DNA of 64,000 nt from OCS116 cluster bacterium AG-435-F03 (GTDB lineage Bacteria > Pseudomonadota > Alphaproteobacteria > MED-G09). A program made the position numbers and the translations under genes. The notes beneath the pieces were generated by a model that made no database searches, had not been told where the DNA came from, and worked only from the letters and a program-made list of their open reading frames with translations. Each line of letters opens with the position of its first letter. The stretch's first letter is position 1. Location of the stretch: positions 560,893 to 624,892 of the forward strand of contig QCOV01000001.1 in NCBI GenBank assembly GCA_003212795.1, given 5' to 3'. Shown piece by piece: positions 17,126-25,613 of this stretch.

Positions 17126-17641
17126 GTGCATAAAATATTAGAAAATACACTTGAAAAATTTATCTTTGCAAGTCGTTGGCTACTTGCTCCAATTTATGTA
17201 ATTCTCTCCATCTCACTTTTTTTCATAACTATAAAAGTTCTTGAAGAGTTTATAAGTTTTATTCCAGTGCTAGGCTCATCAGATCTTAAAGATATGATGC
17301 TCTTTATATTGCATATTATTGATTTAGCTTTAGTTGCTAATCTAACACTTATGATTATCTTTTCAGGTTATGAAAATTTTGTTTCAAGAATAAGTATCGC
17401 TGATGGAAGTGAAGATAAACCAGATTGGATGGGAACTGTCGATTTTAGTGAATTAAAATTAAAGTTGGTAGCTTCAATAGTTGCTATATCAGGGATTAAT
17501 CTTCTTGAAACTTTTATGGACATAGGAAAAAAAAGTGAAAATGAAATCTTTTGGATGATTATTATTCATGTTGTTTTTGTAGGTTCAGGTGTTTTATTAG
17601 CTTTGATGGATTATATTTCATCAAAATCAAAAAAGAATTAA
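17126..17641 (+). CDS. YqhA/UPF0114 family membrane protein
   Basis: The 171-residue protein matches the UPF0114 (YqhA) pattern: an N-terminal FIFASRWLLAPIYVILS segment, a second helix with IIDLALVANLTLMIIFSGYENFVSR, the polar DWMGTVDFSELKLKL linker, and C-terminal helices ending ALMDYIS. Four membrane helices are predicted. The biochemical function of the family is not established. The start used is GTG (MHKILE); an overlapping ATG two bases earlier is out of frame. Confidence 0.85.
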   Translation: MHKILENTLEKFIFASRWLLAPIYVILSISLFFITIKVLEEFISFIPVLGSSDLKDMMLFILHIIDLALVANLTLMIIFSGYENFVSRISIADGSEDKPDWMGTVDFSELKLKLVASIVAISGINLLETFMDIGKKSENEIFWMIIIHVVFVGSGVLLALMDYISSKSKKN

Positions 17642-17711
17642 ATCTTATAAATCTATAAAAATAGAATATAATTAAATTTATTTAGCTTACTTAAGATTTT
17701 AAGGATTTTAA

Positions 17712-18086
17712 ATGGCACTAAAACCAGGCCCAATGAAAGTAATTCATAATTTTTTTAAAACAAAAGATGAAGTTCTTGATGATATTAAAAAATTAGATCT
17801 TTGGCCAAGTGTATATGTTTCTGATAGAATGGATGAACTTCCGCCTCATTGGCATGACTTAGATAATTGCGGGTATGTAATGCAAGGAAGTAGTTATGTT
17901 ATAGACGAGAAAGGAGAGCGAATTCCTCTTAATCCCGGAGATAAACTTCATATACCTGCAGGTGCGATTCATGCAGAAGGAAAGGTAGAAGAACAAATGA
18001 TTTATATTGTTGGGTTGTCTGAGCCAGGAAATTTATTAGAAAAACTATCGTTACTAGATCCAAAAGATAGCCCACTTAAATACTAA
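17712..18086 (+). CDS. Cupin domain protein
   Basis: This 124-residue single-domain cupin has the metal-site motif 1 PPHWHDLDNCGYVMQG (two histidines and probably a glutamate replaced by N/G), and motif 2 PGDKLHIPAGAIHAEG with a third histidine. The protein is soluble with no signal peptide. Small cupins serve as isomerases, dioxygenases or sugar-binding sensors, and the substrate is not deducible here. It lies just before the convergent tRNA-Pro. The start is taken at ATG 17712 with AAGGA about 8 bases upstream. Confidence 0.8.
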   Translation: MALKPGPMKVIHNFFKTKDEVLDDIKKLDLWPSVYVSDRMDELPPHWHDLDNCGYVMQGSSYVIDEKGERIPLNPGDKLHIPAGAIHAEGKVEEQMIYIVGLSEPGNLLEKLSLLDPKDSPLKY

Positions 18087-18094
18087 TATTTATT

Positions 18095-18171
18095 TGGTCG
18101 GAGCGGCGGGATTTGAACCCACGACCCCTTGTCCCCCAGACAAGTGCGCTACCGGGCTGCGCTACGCTCCG
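18095..18171 (-). tRNA. tRNA-Pro (anticodon GGG)
   Basis: The minus-strand cloverleaf has acceptor stem CGGAGCG/CGCTCCG, anticodon stem CTTGT/ACAAG around loop CTGGGGG giving anticodon GGG, T-loop GGTTCAAATCC, and encoded ACCA. Length 77 is typical for tRNA-Pro. Its 5' end lies just after the merR-like gene stop on the same strand. Confidence 0.96.
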
Positions 18172-18177
18172 AAGCTT

Positions 18178-18534
18178 TTAAAGGGAAGATCGAATTTCTA
18201 TAAGTTCATTGATAATGAGCTGTTTGATATCTAATGAGTCTTTGCCATCATTTGTTTGAATTATTATTTCTTTATTCGTTAGACCTTCATTAGTATTAAT
18301 CTTTTTAAGCTGCTCAACAGCACCTTTAATGGTTAAGCCGTTATCATACAAAAGAGATTTAATAACTTTTAATTTATCAATATCAGAAGGTCTATAAAAT
18401 CGCCTTCCCCCCGATCTCTTAACTGGTCTGAGTTGAGAAAATTTGGTTTCCCAAAAACGTAATACATATGGTTCAACTCCAACTTCATTTGAAGCTTCAC
18501 CAATAGTTCTATAGGCATCGGGTCCTTTATTCAT
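18178..18534 (-). CDS. MerR family DNA-binding regulator
   Basis: The 118-residue protein starts with a MerR-type winged helix: YRTIGEASNEVGVEPYVLRFWETKFSQL, then the wing RPVKRSGGRRFYRPSDIDKLKVI. The C-terminal half is short, without the usual effector domain or metal cysteines. A merR gene directly downstream of ihfA and fabH is a conserved alphaproteobacterial arrangement, but its targets are not known to me. It begins 7 bases after ihfA ends. Confidence 0.88.
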   Translation of the reverse strand: MNKGPDAYRTIGEASNEVGVEPYVLRFWETKFSQLRPVKRSGGRRFYRPSDIDKLKVIKSLLYDNGLTIKGAVEQLKKINTNEGLTNKEIIIQTNDGKDSLDIKQLIINELIEIRSSL

Positions 18535-18541
18535 AATAATC

Positions 18542-18829
18542 TTAGCTGTTTACTCTTCTTTTTAATTCTTTACTTGCTCTAAACGAAATAACTCTTCTTG
18601 CATCAATGATCGCTTCTTCTTTTGTTTTAGGATTTCGTCCAATTCTTTCTTTTTTATGTTTAACAGAAAAAGTTCCAAATGATGTTAATTTCACTGAATT
18701 CCCATCAATTAAATCTAAAATTATTTCTTCAAAAAATTGATCAACTATTTCAGAAGCTTCTGTTTTTGAAATTCCAACTTCACTGTAAATTAATTCCGCC
18801 AGTTCTGCGCGAGTAAGTGTTTCAGACAT
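18542..18829 (-). CDS. ihfA: Integration host factor subunit alpha
   Basis: IHF-alpha pairs with IHF-beta to bend DNA sharply. The 95 residues show the HU/IHF body (LTRAELAELIYSEVGISKTEA), the beta-arm region SFGTFSVKHKKERIGRNPKTKEEAIIDARRVISF with the intercalating proline in RNPKT, and ending RASKELKRRVN. The extended C-terminus and the position between fabH and merR favour IHF-alpha over HU. A Shine-Dalgarno GAGGG precedes the ATG. Confidence 0.93.
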   Translation of the reverse strand: MSETLTRAELAELIYSEVGISKTEASEIVDQFFEEIILDLIDGNSVKLTSFGTFSVKHKKERIGRNPKTKEEAIIDARRVISFRASKELKRRVNS

Positions 18830-18888
18830 ATCCCCTCTCGATTTAATATCACATAAAACTATGATAATTCATTAAAATCAAGCTTTAA

Positions 18889-19866
18889 CTACCATCTAAT
18901 TAAGCTTGAGCCCCATGTAAAACCTCCGCCCATTGCTGCTAATAAAACAATATCACCTTTGCTAATATTATTATTATAAACAGCTTCATTTAAAGCCAGC
19001 GGTATAGATGCTGCAGATGTATTTGCGTGCTTGTCTACAGTTACAATAATCTTATCTTTTTCTATACCTATTTTTTTAGCAACAGCATCTAAAATTCTTG
19101 AGTTGGCTTGATGAGGTACAAACCAATCAATATCTTCAATTGTCATATCATTGGTATCAAGAGCTTCAATTATTGATGAAGAAATATTCTTTACAGCATG
19201 CTTAAAGACACCACCTCCATCCATTCTAAGAAAACCAACATTATTTGAAGTGGATGGACCTCCATCAACATAAAGCATATCTTTGTAATCACCGTCAGAA
19301 TAAAGGTGATTACTTAAAATTTGGCTAGAAGAGCTATAATCAGTAGATTTTAAAACTACAGCCCCTGAACCATCTCCAAATAGAACGCATGTTGATCTAT
19401 CATTCCAATCAAGAATTCTGCTGAATGTCTCTGAACCAATGACTAATGCGTAATTAGACTTTCCAAGCCTTATTGCATTGTCTGCAAGTTCAAGGGCATA
19501 TACAAATCCTGAACATACTGCTTGCACATCATAAGCATATCCTTTTTTTATTCCCAATCCAGATTGAATTGATGTTGCTGTTGCTGGAAAGGTGTTATCG
19601 GGAGTAGCCGTAGCTAAAATTATCAAATCTATGTCTTGCGAAGAAATTCCTGCATTTTTTATAGCATTTTTTGCAGCTTGAATTCCTAACGATGAAGTAG
19701 TTTCAGATTCATCAGCAATTCTTCTCTCTTGTATTCCAGTTCTTTCCTTAATCCATTCATCACTTGTTTCTACAGTCTTAGAAAGCTCATCATTAGTTAC
19801 AACCTTATCTGGTAAATAGCCGCCTACCCCTATAACTTTTGATCGATAAAATTTTTCGCCTGACAT
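18889..19866 (-). CDS. fabH: 3-oxoacyl-ACP synthase III (KAS III)
   Basis: FabH condenses acetyl-CoA with malonyl-ACP to start fatty acid synthesis. The 325 residues carry the catalytic triad: cysteine C118 in [10 protein letters not shown], histidine in [10 protein letters not shown], and asparagine in [11 protein letters not shown]. The terminal [13 protein letters not shown] is typical. The ATG overlaps the plsX TAA (TAATG), indicating coupling of fatty acid and phospholipid initiation. Length and motifs are standard. Confidence 0.96.
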   Translation of the reverse strand: MSGEKFYRSKVIGVGGYLPDKVVTNDELSKTVETSDEWIKERTGIQERRIADESETTSSLGIQAAKNAIKNAGISSQDIDLIILATATPDNTFPATATSIQSGLGIKKGYAYDVQAVCSGFVYALELADNAIRLGKSNYALVIGSETFSRILDWNDRSTCVLFGDGSGAVVLKSTDYSSSSQILSNHLYSDGDYKDMLYVDGGPSTSNNVGFLRMDGGGVFKHAVKNISSSIIEALDTNDMTIEDIDWFVPHQANSRILDAVAKKIGIEKDKIIVTVDKHANTSAASIPLALNEAVYNNNISKGDIVLLAAMGGGFTWGSSLIRW

Positions 19867-20879
19867 TAAATATTTTCCTCAATGAGATCACTTATCTTCT
19901 TTGAAACATCTGAACGAGCAAGATTTACACTAAATTGAATAGCGTTTGAAAACCCTAAAAAGTCAGTTCCACCATGACTTTTAACTACTAATCCATTAAG
20001 GCCTAAAAAGAAACCACCATTATTTCCGCGAGGATCAATTTTATCTTTTAGAGATTTAAGGGAATTTTGAGCAATAAACATTCCCAATTTTCCTGTAAGA
20101 CTAGATTTTAAGCTATCAGTTAAATAAAAAGCAATAAGTTTGGCAATTCCTTCAGCTGTTTTTAAAGCAACATTACCAGTAAAACCATCTGTAATAATTA
20201 CATCTGCAGTACCTTTTGATAAATCATCACCCTCAACAAAACCAATAAAATTATCATTAAAGATATTGTTTAATTTATCATTGGCCTCTTGAAGATTATT
20301 AGATCCCTTAATCTCTTCATGACCTATATTTAAGATTGCTATTTTTGGGTTTTCTTTTTTTAAAACACAAATAGCATATGCATACCCCATAATACCAAAT
20401 TGAATTAATTGATTTGGTGAAACATCAATATTTGCCCCTAAATCCAAAACAACTGAATTTCCTTTTGGGTTAGGCCATAAAGCTGTAATTGCAGGTCTTT
20501 CAATTCCATCAACTGTTTTTAATATTAATTTTGATAAGGCCATTAACGCACCTGTATTCCCTGCCGAGAGAACAACATCTGACTCATTATTAGCGCATGA
20601 AGCAATACTCATCCACATAGATGAGTCTTTTCCAATTCTTCTAATTGCATCAGCAGGTTTCGCATCCATTGGAACATAGTTTTCAGTATGAAAGATGGTT
20701 AATTTTTTTTCTAAAGATGGATATTTTTTTAGAACTTTATGAATTTCATTTTCATTACCAAATAAGTTTGCATGAACATTGTCTAACTGATCTAAAGCAT
20801 GATTTAAGCCTTTAACGGTTACCTCTGGCCCAAAATCACCTCCCATCATATCAATTGATATTTTTGTTATATCTGACAA
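19866..20879 (-). CDS. plsX: Phosphate acyltransferase PlsX
   Basis: PlsX makes acyl-phosphate from acyl-ACP for phosphatidic acid synthesis. The 337 residues begin with the family motif [18 protein letters not shown], then [27 protein letters not shown], and the C-terminal [19 protein letters not shown]. It begins 20 bases after the bc1 chaperone gene. The DUF177 (yceD) and rpmF genes that often precede plsX are not present here. Confidence 0.95.
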   Translation of the reverse strand: MSDITKISIDMMGGDFGPEVTVKGLNHALDQLDNVHANLFGNENEIHKVLKKYPSLEKKLTIFHTENYVPMDAKPADAIRRIGKDSSMWMSIASCANNESDVVLSAGNTGALMALSKLILKTVDGIERPAITALWPNPKGNSVVLDLGANIDVSPNQLIQFGIMGYAYAICVLKKENPKIAILNIGHEEIKGSNNLQEANDKLNNIFNDNFIGFVEGDDLSKGTADVIITDGFTGNVALKTAEGIAKLIAFYLTDSLKSSLTGKLGMFIAQNSLKSLKDKIDPRGNNGGFFLGLNGLVVKSHGGTDFLGFSNAIQFSVNLARSDVSKKISDLIEENI

Positions 20880-20899
20880 GCTTTATTAATTTTAAAGAA

Positions 20900-21442
20900 T
20901 TAAAACTCCCTTTTTGATTCTTCAATTATATCTTTATAAGATTTATTGTTGTACTTATGTATTTTTTTATAAACATATTCGCTTAATTTATGAACTTTAT
21001 TAGTTAACTCTTTATCTAGAGGCCAGATATTTCTTAAAAGGGCCTCGTCAAAAGATTTCCTATCATTAATTGTATTTGAATAAATACTTAATCTTCCATA
21101 CATTGATTTAGCTGCAATTTTCATTTTCTTAGAAAAAGTATTGTCACTGATTCCCAATTCTCTATAAGTTGACTCCAATTCATCTATAAATGTTTCTAAT
21201 AGATTCTGTTTAAATAACTTATTTTCATTATTATTTTGGTCTAAAGAATTAAAAATAATGAAAATATGTAGAATGATAATTTCAAACCTTCCATTAATAT
21301 CGTTTTTAACTTCTAAGTCATTGAAAAACCAATCATTGTATGACTGAACAAGTATTTTCTTGTAAAGCGCTTCATGAGGTAAGTTATATTCTTTAAAATT
21401 TACTTTTTTATAAGAAAATAGATTTTTAAATTTTTTAAACAT
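20900..21442 (-). CDS. Ubiquinol-cytochrome c chaperone family protein (CBP3-like)
   Basis: The 180-residue protein shows the CBP3/UQCC1 family pattern: an N-terminal helix with ALYKKILVQSYNDWFFNDL, then NDINGRFEIIILHIFIIF, FIDELESTYRELGISDNTFSKKMK and YGRLSIYSN. Mitochondrial CBP3 helps cytochrome b assembly into complex III, and the bacterial version is typical of alphaproteobacteria between bamE and plsX, as here. It is divergent from bamE. The assignment rests on pattern and gene order. Confidence 0.82.
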   Translation of the reverse strand: MFKKFKNLFSYKKVNFKEYNLPHEALYKKILVQSYNDWFFNDLEVKNDINGRFEIIILHIFIIFNSLDQNNNENKLFKQNLLETFIDELESTYRELGISDNTFSKKMKIAAKSMYGRLSIYSNTINDRKSFDEALLRNIWPLDKELTNKVHKLSEYVYKKIHKYNNKSYKDIIEESKREF

Positions 21443-21518
21443 TTAATTTTGAAATATTGACATAGTTGTAATAAAAGACCATTTCTAATAATGTTTATTT
21501 TAATGTAAATATATAGAT

Positions 21519-21968
21519 ATGAAATTAATTTTTGAAAAATTTATATTTGTTGCCCTATGTTCTACAATAATCAATTGTTCACCAATTGTAGAAAATAGAG
21601 GATATGTCTTTGATAATAAGCTTATCTCGCAAATAGAGGTGGGTAAAACAAATGCTGGACAAGTTTTAAATATATTAGGAACACCATCAACAACATCTAC
21701 TATTGATGCTAAGACTTGGTACTATATTTATAGTAAGGCCGAAACTACCGCATTTTATCAGCCAAGTGTTTCTCAGAGAAGAATAATAACTGTTGGTTTT
21801 AATGATGATAGTAGGGTTACATATTTAGAAGAATATGGATTACAAGACGGAAATATAATTGCCTTTAATTCAAATTCTACACCAACAAGAGGAAGAGAGC
21901 TTACTATTCTTCAACAATTGTTTGGTAACTTAGGAAGATTAGGAGCAGGTAATTTGCCTGGAAATTAA
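21519..21968 (+). CDS. bamE: Outer membrane protein assembly factor BamE (SmpA/OmlA)
   Basis: This lipoprotein of the BAM complex has a signal peptide with lipobox-like TIINC (C20), then the SmpA/OmlA domain: KLISQIEVGKTNAGQVLNILGTPSTTS, DAKTWYYIYSKAET and IITVGFNDDSRVTYLEEY. The 149-residue length is usual for alphaproteobacteria. It is divergent from the bc1 chaperone, and its stop overlaps the next ATG by one base (TAATG). Confidence 0.9.
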   Translation: MKLIFEKFIFVALCSTIINCSPIVENRGYVFDNKLISQIEVGKTNAGQVLNILGTPSTTSTIDAKTWYYIYSKAETTAFYQPSVSQRRIITVGFNDDSRVTYLEEYGLQDGNIIAFNSNSTPTRGRELTILQQLFGNLGRLGAGNLPGN

Positions 21969-22303
21969 TGGTAAAAGAAATTAATTTTGAGATTCTTGAT
22001 AGCGCTGCTCAGCAAATTAAGGAAATCATTAAGAATGAAAAATCAGATACTTATCTAAGAATTGAAATTCTTGGAGGTGGTTGTGCGGGCTTTTCATATA
22101 AAATCGATTTAGATAACAACATCAATGATGATGATATAGTTTTATCAAAAGATAGTGTTAAAGTTCTAATAAACAGAGCTTTTATTCCTTATCTAGATGG
22201 CTCAACAATAGAATTTGCTGATGAACTTATTGGAAAATCTTTTAAAATTAATAATCCAAATGCCACATCATCTTGTGGCTGCGGAACTTCTTTTTCAGTC
22301 TAA
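21968..22303 (+). CDS. A-type iron-sulfur carrier (IscA/ErpA/HesB family)
   Basis: The 111-residue protein keeps the three conserved cysteines of the family: C39 in GGGCAGFSY and C103/C105 in SSCGCGTSFSV, used to hold and deliver Fe-S clusters. Whether it is closer to ErpA or IscA cannot be decided by eye; the alphaproteobacterial bamE-adjacent copy is often annotated ErpA-like. It overlaps bamE and xthA by one base each, so the three are likely co-translated. Confidence 0.92.
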   Translation: MVKEINFEILDSAAQQIKEIIKNEKSDTYLRIEILGGGCAGFSYKIDLDNNINDDDIVLSKDSVKVLINRAFIPYLDGSTIEFADELIGKSFKINNPNATSSCGCGTSFSV

Positions 22304-23082
22304 TGAAGGTTGCTTCATGGAATGTAAATTCGGTTAGAACAAGGATTGATAATATTCTCGAATGGATTAAGAAAGAAAATCCAGATATTTTATGTCTTCA
22401 AGAAATTAAAGTTATTACAGAAAGCTTTCCAAGAGAGCCTTTTGAAGATTTAGGCTATAACTTAATAATCAATGGTCAAAAAAGTTATAATGGAGTAGCT
22501 ACATTATCAAAATTTTTAATAGAGGAAAATATAACAAAAATACCAAATTTTGATGATGATCAAGCAAGGTATATAGAAACAGTTCATTCCGTAAATTCAA
22601 AAGTAATTCGTATATCAAATATTTATTTACCCAATGGAAATCCCTACCCTGGTGATAAATTTGATTACAAATTAAATTGGATGAAAGCTTTAAAAGAACA
22701 CTTAATTTCACTAAATATTAGAGATGAGTCATTTGTTTTACTTGGTGACTTTAATGTTATTCCTGAAAGTATTGATGCTTATGATGCTGATAAATGGCTA
22801 AATGATGCTCTATTTACTATTGAAACGAGAAAAGAATTTAGAGAAATTGTTTCGTTAGGTTTAAATGATATGTATCGAGCATATAATCCTTTAGCAAAAG
22901 ACTTTACATTTTGGGATTATCAAAGAGGAGCATGGCAAAAAAACGAGGGAATTAGAATAGATCATATTTTGGCATCACCTATTGCGGCTGATCAAATTAG
23001 CAATATAGTTATTGATAAAGAAGAAAGAGATAAGAATAAGCCCTCAGATCATGTTCCAATAATTGCTGAAATCGATCTTTAA
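22303..23082 (+). CDS. xthA: Exodeoxyribonuclease III (AP endonuclease)
   Basis: I start at ATG 22303 (MKVASWNVNSVR), not at the ORF-track start 22273, because the family begins with exactly this strand and it gives a TAATG overlap with the Fe-S carrier gene. The 259 residues carry the EEP nuclease motifs ILCLQEIK, YNGVATLSK, LLGDFNVIP and KPSDHVPIIAEI with the catalytic aspartate and histidine. The enzyme cuts abasic sites and trims 3' ends in base excision repair. It converges on ilvD with a gap of 2 bases. Confidence 0.95.
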   Translation: MKVASWNVNSVRTRIDNILEWIKKENPDILCLQEIKVITESFPREPFEDLGYNLIINGQKSYNGVATLSKFLIEENITKIPNFDDDQARYIETVHSVNSKVIRISNIYLPNGNPYPGDKFDYKLNWMKALKEHLISLNIRDESFVLLGDFNVIPESIDAYDADKWLNDALFTIETRKEFREIVSLGLNDMYRAYNPLAKDFTFWDYQRGAWQKNEGIRIDHILASPIAADQISNIVIDKEERDKNKPSDHVPIIAEIDL

Positions 23083-23084
23083 GT

Positions 23085-24809
23085 TTATATATCAGCGTAG
23101 CAATGAGTTTCTTCTTTAGCGCCTGGATGCGTTACCGCACCATATCTAGCTGGACCTACTTGACGAGAGTATTTCCATAATGTACCAGAATTATAGTCTG
23201 TTTTCGGTTTAACCCATTGTTTTTTTCTATTTGATAATTCTTCTTTAGTTAAATCAACTTCTATAGTTCCTGAGTCCGCATCTATTGATATTATATCTCC
23301 ATCTTTTATGAGAGCAATCGGTCCACCATCAGCAGCTTCGGGGCCAACATGACCTATACAAAACCCTCTAGTTCCGCCTGAAAATCTTCCATCAGTAACT
23401 AATGCAACCTTATCTCCTTTTCCCTGTCCATAAAGAGCTGCAGTAGTTGATAACATTTCTCGCATTCCTGGGCCTCCTTTTGGACCTTCATAACGTATAA
23501 CAATTACATCACCATCGTTATAATTTTTGTTTTCTACAGCAATAAAAGCATCTTCTTCACAATCAAAACATCTTGCAGGACCTGTAAATTTTAAATTATC
23601 CATTCCAGCAACTTTAACGATTGCGCCGTCAGGAGCAAAATTACCTTTCAATCCAACTACACCACCTGTCTTTGTAATAGGTTTATTTGCTGGATAAATT
23701 ACTTTTTGAGTAGCATCAAATGTTACCTCTGATATATTTTCTGCAATTGATTTACCGGTTACCGTAAGGCAATCGCCATTTATAAAACCTTCATCTAAGA
23801 GAGTTTTTAATAACATAGGTACTCCTCCAGCTTCATGCATATCTTTTGCAACATAATTACCACCGGGCTTTAAATCTGCAATATATGGAGTAGACTTAAA
23901 AATATCAGCTACATCAAATAAATCAAAATCTATACCGATTTCATTAGCCATTGCTGGTAAGTGTAGTGCTCCATTTGTTGATCCTCCTGTGGCCGCAACA
24001 ACTACTGCCGCATTTATAAATGACTCTCTTGTAACAATATCTCGAGGCCTAATATTATTTTCGAGTAAATCCATAACAGCTTTTCCAGAATCAAAGGCAT
24101 ATTTATCTCTACTTTCATCTGGCGCAGGAGGTCCAGCTGAGTAAGGTAATGCTAGTCCTATTGCTTCAGAAACACATGCCATAGTATTTGCGGTAAATTG
24201 TCCTCCACATGATCCTGCGCTTGGACATGCCACACATTCTAATTCATATAAGTCTTCCTCACTTATTTTACCTGCAGAAAATTCGCCTACTGCTTCAAAT
24301 ACATCAACAACTGTTACATCTTTTCCTTTATAGCTTCCTGGAAGGATAGAGCCTCCATATATAAATACTGATGGAACATTTAATCTTAACATTGCCATCA
24401 TCATACCAGGTAAGGATTTATCACAACCTGCTACTCCAACTAAAGCATCATAACAATGACCTCTCATAGATACCTCTATTGAGTCAGAGATTATCTCTCT
24501 ACTTACTAGAGAAGACTTCATTCCTTGGTGTCCCATAGCAATTCCATCAGTTACAGTAATAGTTGTAAATTCTCTTGGGGTTCCACCCTCTTTTGAAACA
24601 CCTTCTTTAACACTCTTAGATTGCCTCATTAGGGAAATATTACAAGGAGCTGATTCATTCCAACATGTCGCAACACCTATAAAAGGTTTATCTATATCAT
24701 CCTCATCCAAACCCATTGCATAATAATAGGATCTATGAGGGGCTTTTTCAGAGCCTACTCTGACATGCCTACTGGGTAATTTACTATGGTCAAAATTTCT
24801 TTTTTTCAT
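23085..24809 (-). CDS. ilvD: Dihydroxy-acid dehydratase
   Basis: IlvD dehydrates dihydroxy-acids to the 2-keto acid precursors of valine, leucine and isoleucine, using an Fe-S cluster. The 574 residues contain the conserved cysteines in [19 protein letters not shown] and [16 protein letters not shown], and the C-terminal [17 protein letters not shown] signature. Length is typical. It begins 10 bases after the methyltransferase gene on the same strand and converges with xthA. Confidence 0.96.
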   Translation of the reverse strand: MKKRNFDHSKLPSRHVRVGSEKAPHRSYYYAMGLDEDDIDKPFIGVATCWNESAPCNISLMRQSKSVKEGVSKEGGTPREFTTITVTDGIAMGHQGMKSSLVSREIISDSIEVSMRGHCYDALVGVAGCDKSLPGMMMAMLRLNVPSVFIYGGSILPGSYKGKDVTVVDVFEAVGEFSAGKISEEDLYELECVACPSAGSCGGQFTANTMACVSEAIGLALPYSAGPPAPDESRDKYAFDSGKAVMDLLENNIRPRDIVTRESFINAAVVVAATGGSTNGALHLPAMANEIGIDFDLFDVADIFKSTPYIADLKPGGNYVAKDMHEAGGVPMLLKTLLDEGFINGDCLTVTGKSIAENISEVTFDATQKVIYPANKPITKTGGVVGLKGNFAPDGAIVKVAGMDNLKFTGPARCFDCEEDAFIAVENKNYNDGDVIVIRYEGPKGGPGMREMLSTTAALYGQGKGDKVALVTDGRFSGGTRGFCIGHVGPEAADGGPIALIKDGDIISIDADSGTIEVDLTKEELSNRKKQWVKPKTDYNSGTLWKYSRQVGPARYGAVTHPGAKEETHCYADI

Positions 24810-24819
24810 TTTAATAATC

Positions 24820-25611
24820 TTAAATTGGTTGTGCTACCATCCACATGTTATCACTTGTAATCTGTTTATCTAAATAATTAAACTTTATAATTTTGTATCC
24901 TGCTTTTTTTACCATCTTCGTCAGAGTAAATGGTGTAAATTGATTTACATGATCAGGAAATCTATAGCCGCACCAATTTTTTCCTCTTACACTTCTATTG
25001 ACTGAAGCATAATTTGGAACCTTTATTATTATACTTCCATCACTAGTTAATGTTTCCTTAAGTTCATCTAAAACTTCAAATGGGTGATGCTCATGCTCTA
25101 GATATGACCTTAAGATTGCGCCCTTAAATTTATTCTTACCATATTCTTTCAAAACATCTGTGGCAGGGGCGCATATAGCTGTTCCCCCTCTTTTTTCAAA
25201 GTTGGTTTTTGCTTCAAAGGCTGATTTTTCTGATATATCTATTCCAAATGGGATAAATTTTTGAGGAATATCATCAAATTTAACACCTGAACCGCATCCA
25301 ATATCAAGAACTTGGCCTTCTTTTATATATTTATCTAATAAAAACAATAATTTATTTCTTTTTATTAAACCTTTAATAGATCTTCTTATTTTTTTTGATA
25401 ATTTTATATCTTTTGAAGGACTAAAGTTTTTCTCCCAGGCGAATTCTTCTTTCATCATTTCATATACTGGAACTTCAGGCATATAAACAAAAGAACATTC
25501 TGAGCATTCTACTAATTCCCAGTTATCATGCATTAAAATACTAATTTCACTATTTTCGGCATTACATAAAGGACAATTTTTCCTTTTTTTTATTTTTATA
25601 TCATTACTCAT
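24820..25611 (-). CDS. SAM-dependent methyltransferase with N-terminal zinc ribbon
   Basis: The 263-residue protein begins with a four-cysteine ribbon (CPLCNAENS and CSECSFVYM), followed by a class I methyltransferase domain with VLDIGCGSG at about residues 95-103 and [13 protein letters not shown]. This two-domain layout (zinc ribbon plus Methyltransf_23/11) is common in sugar or lipid C-methyltransferases, and [17 protein letters not shown] fits this class. The substrate is unknown. It is packed between ilvD and valS with gaps of 10 and 2 bases, but no functional link is evident. Confidence 0.82.
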   Translation of the reverse strand: MSNDIKIKKRKNCPLCNAENSEISILMHDNWELVECSECSFVYMPEVPVYEMMKEEFAWEKNFSPSKDIKLSKKIRRSIKGLIKRNKLLFLLDKYIKEGQVLDIGCGSGVKFDDIPQKFIPFGIDISEKSAFEAKTNFEKRGGTAICAPATDVLKEYGKNKFKGAILRSYLEHEHHPFEVLDELKETLTSDGSIIIKVPNYASVNRSVRGKNWCGYRFPDHVNQFTPFTLTKMVKKAGYKIIKFNYLDKQITSDNMWMVAQPI

Positions 25612-25613
25612 TA

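Noticed and set aside
22273-22302. Ten-residue extension of XthA in the ORF track
   Set aside because: It begins inside the Fe-S carrier's CGC motif codons. The family start MKVASWN and the TAATG overlap favour 22303.
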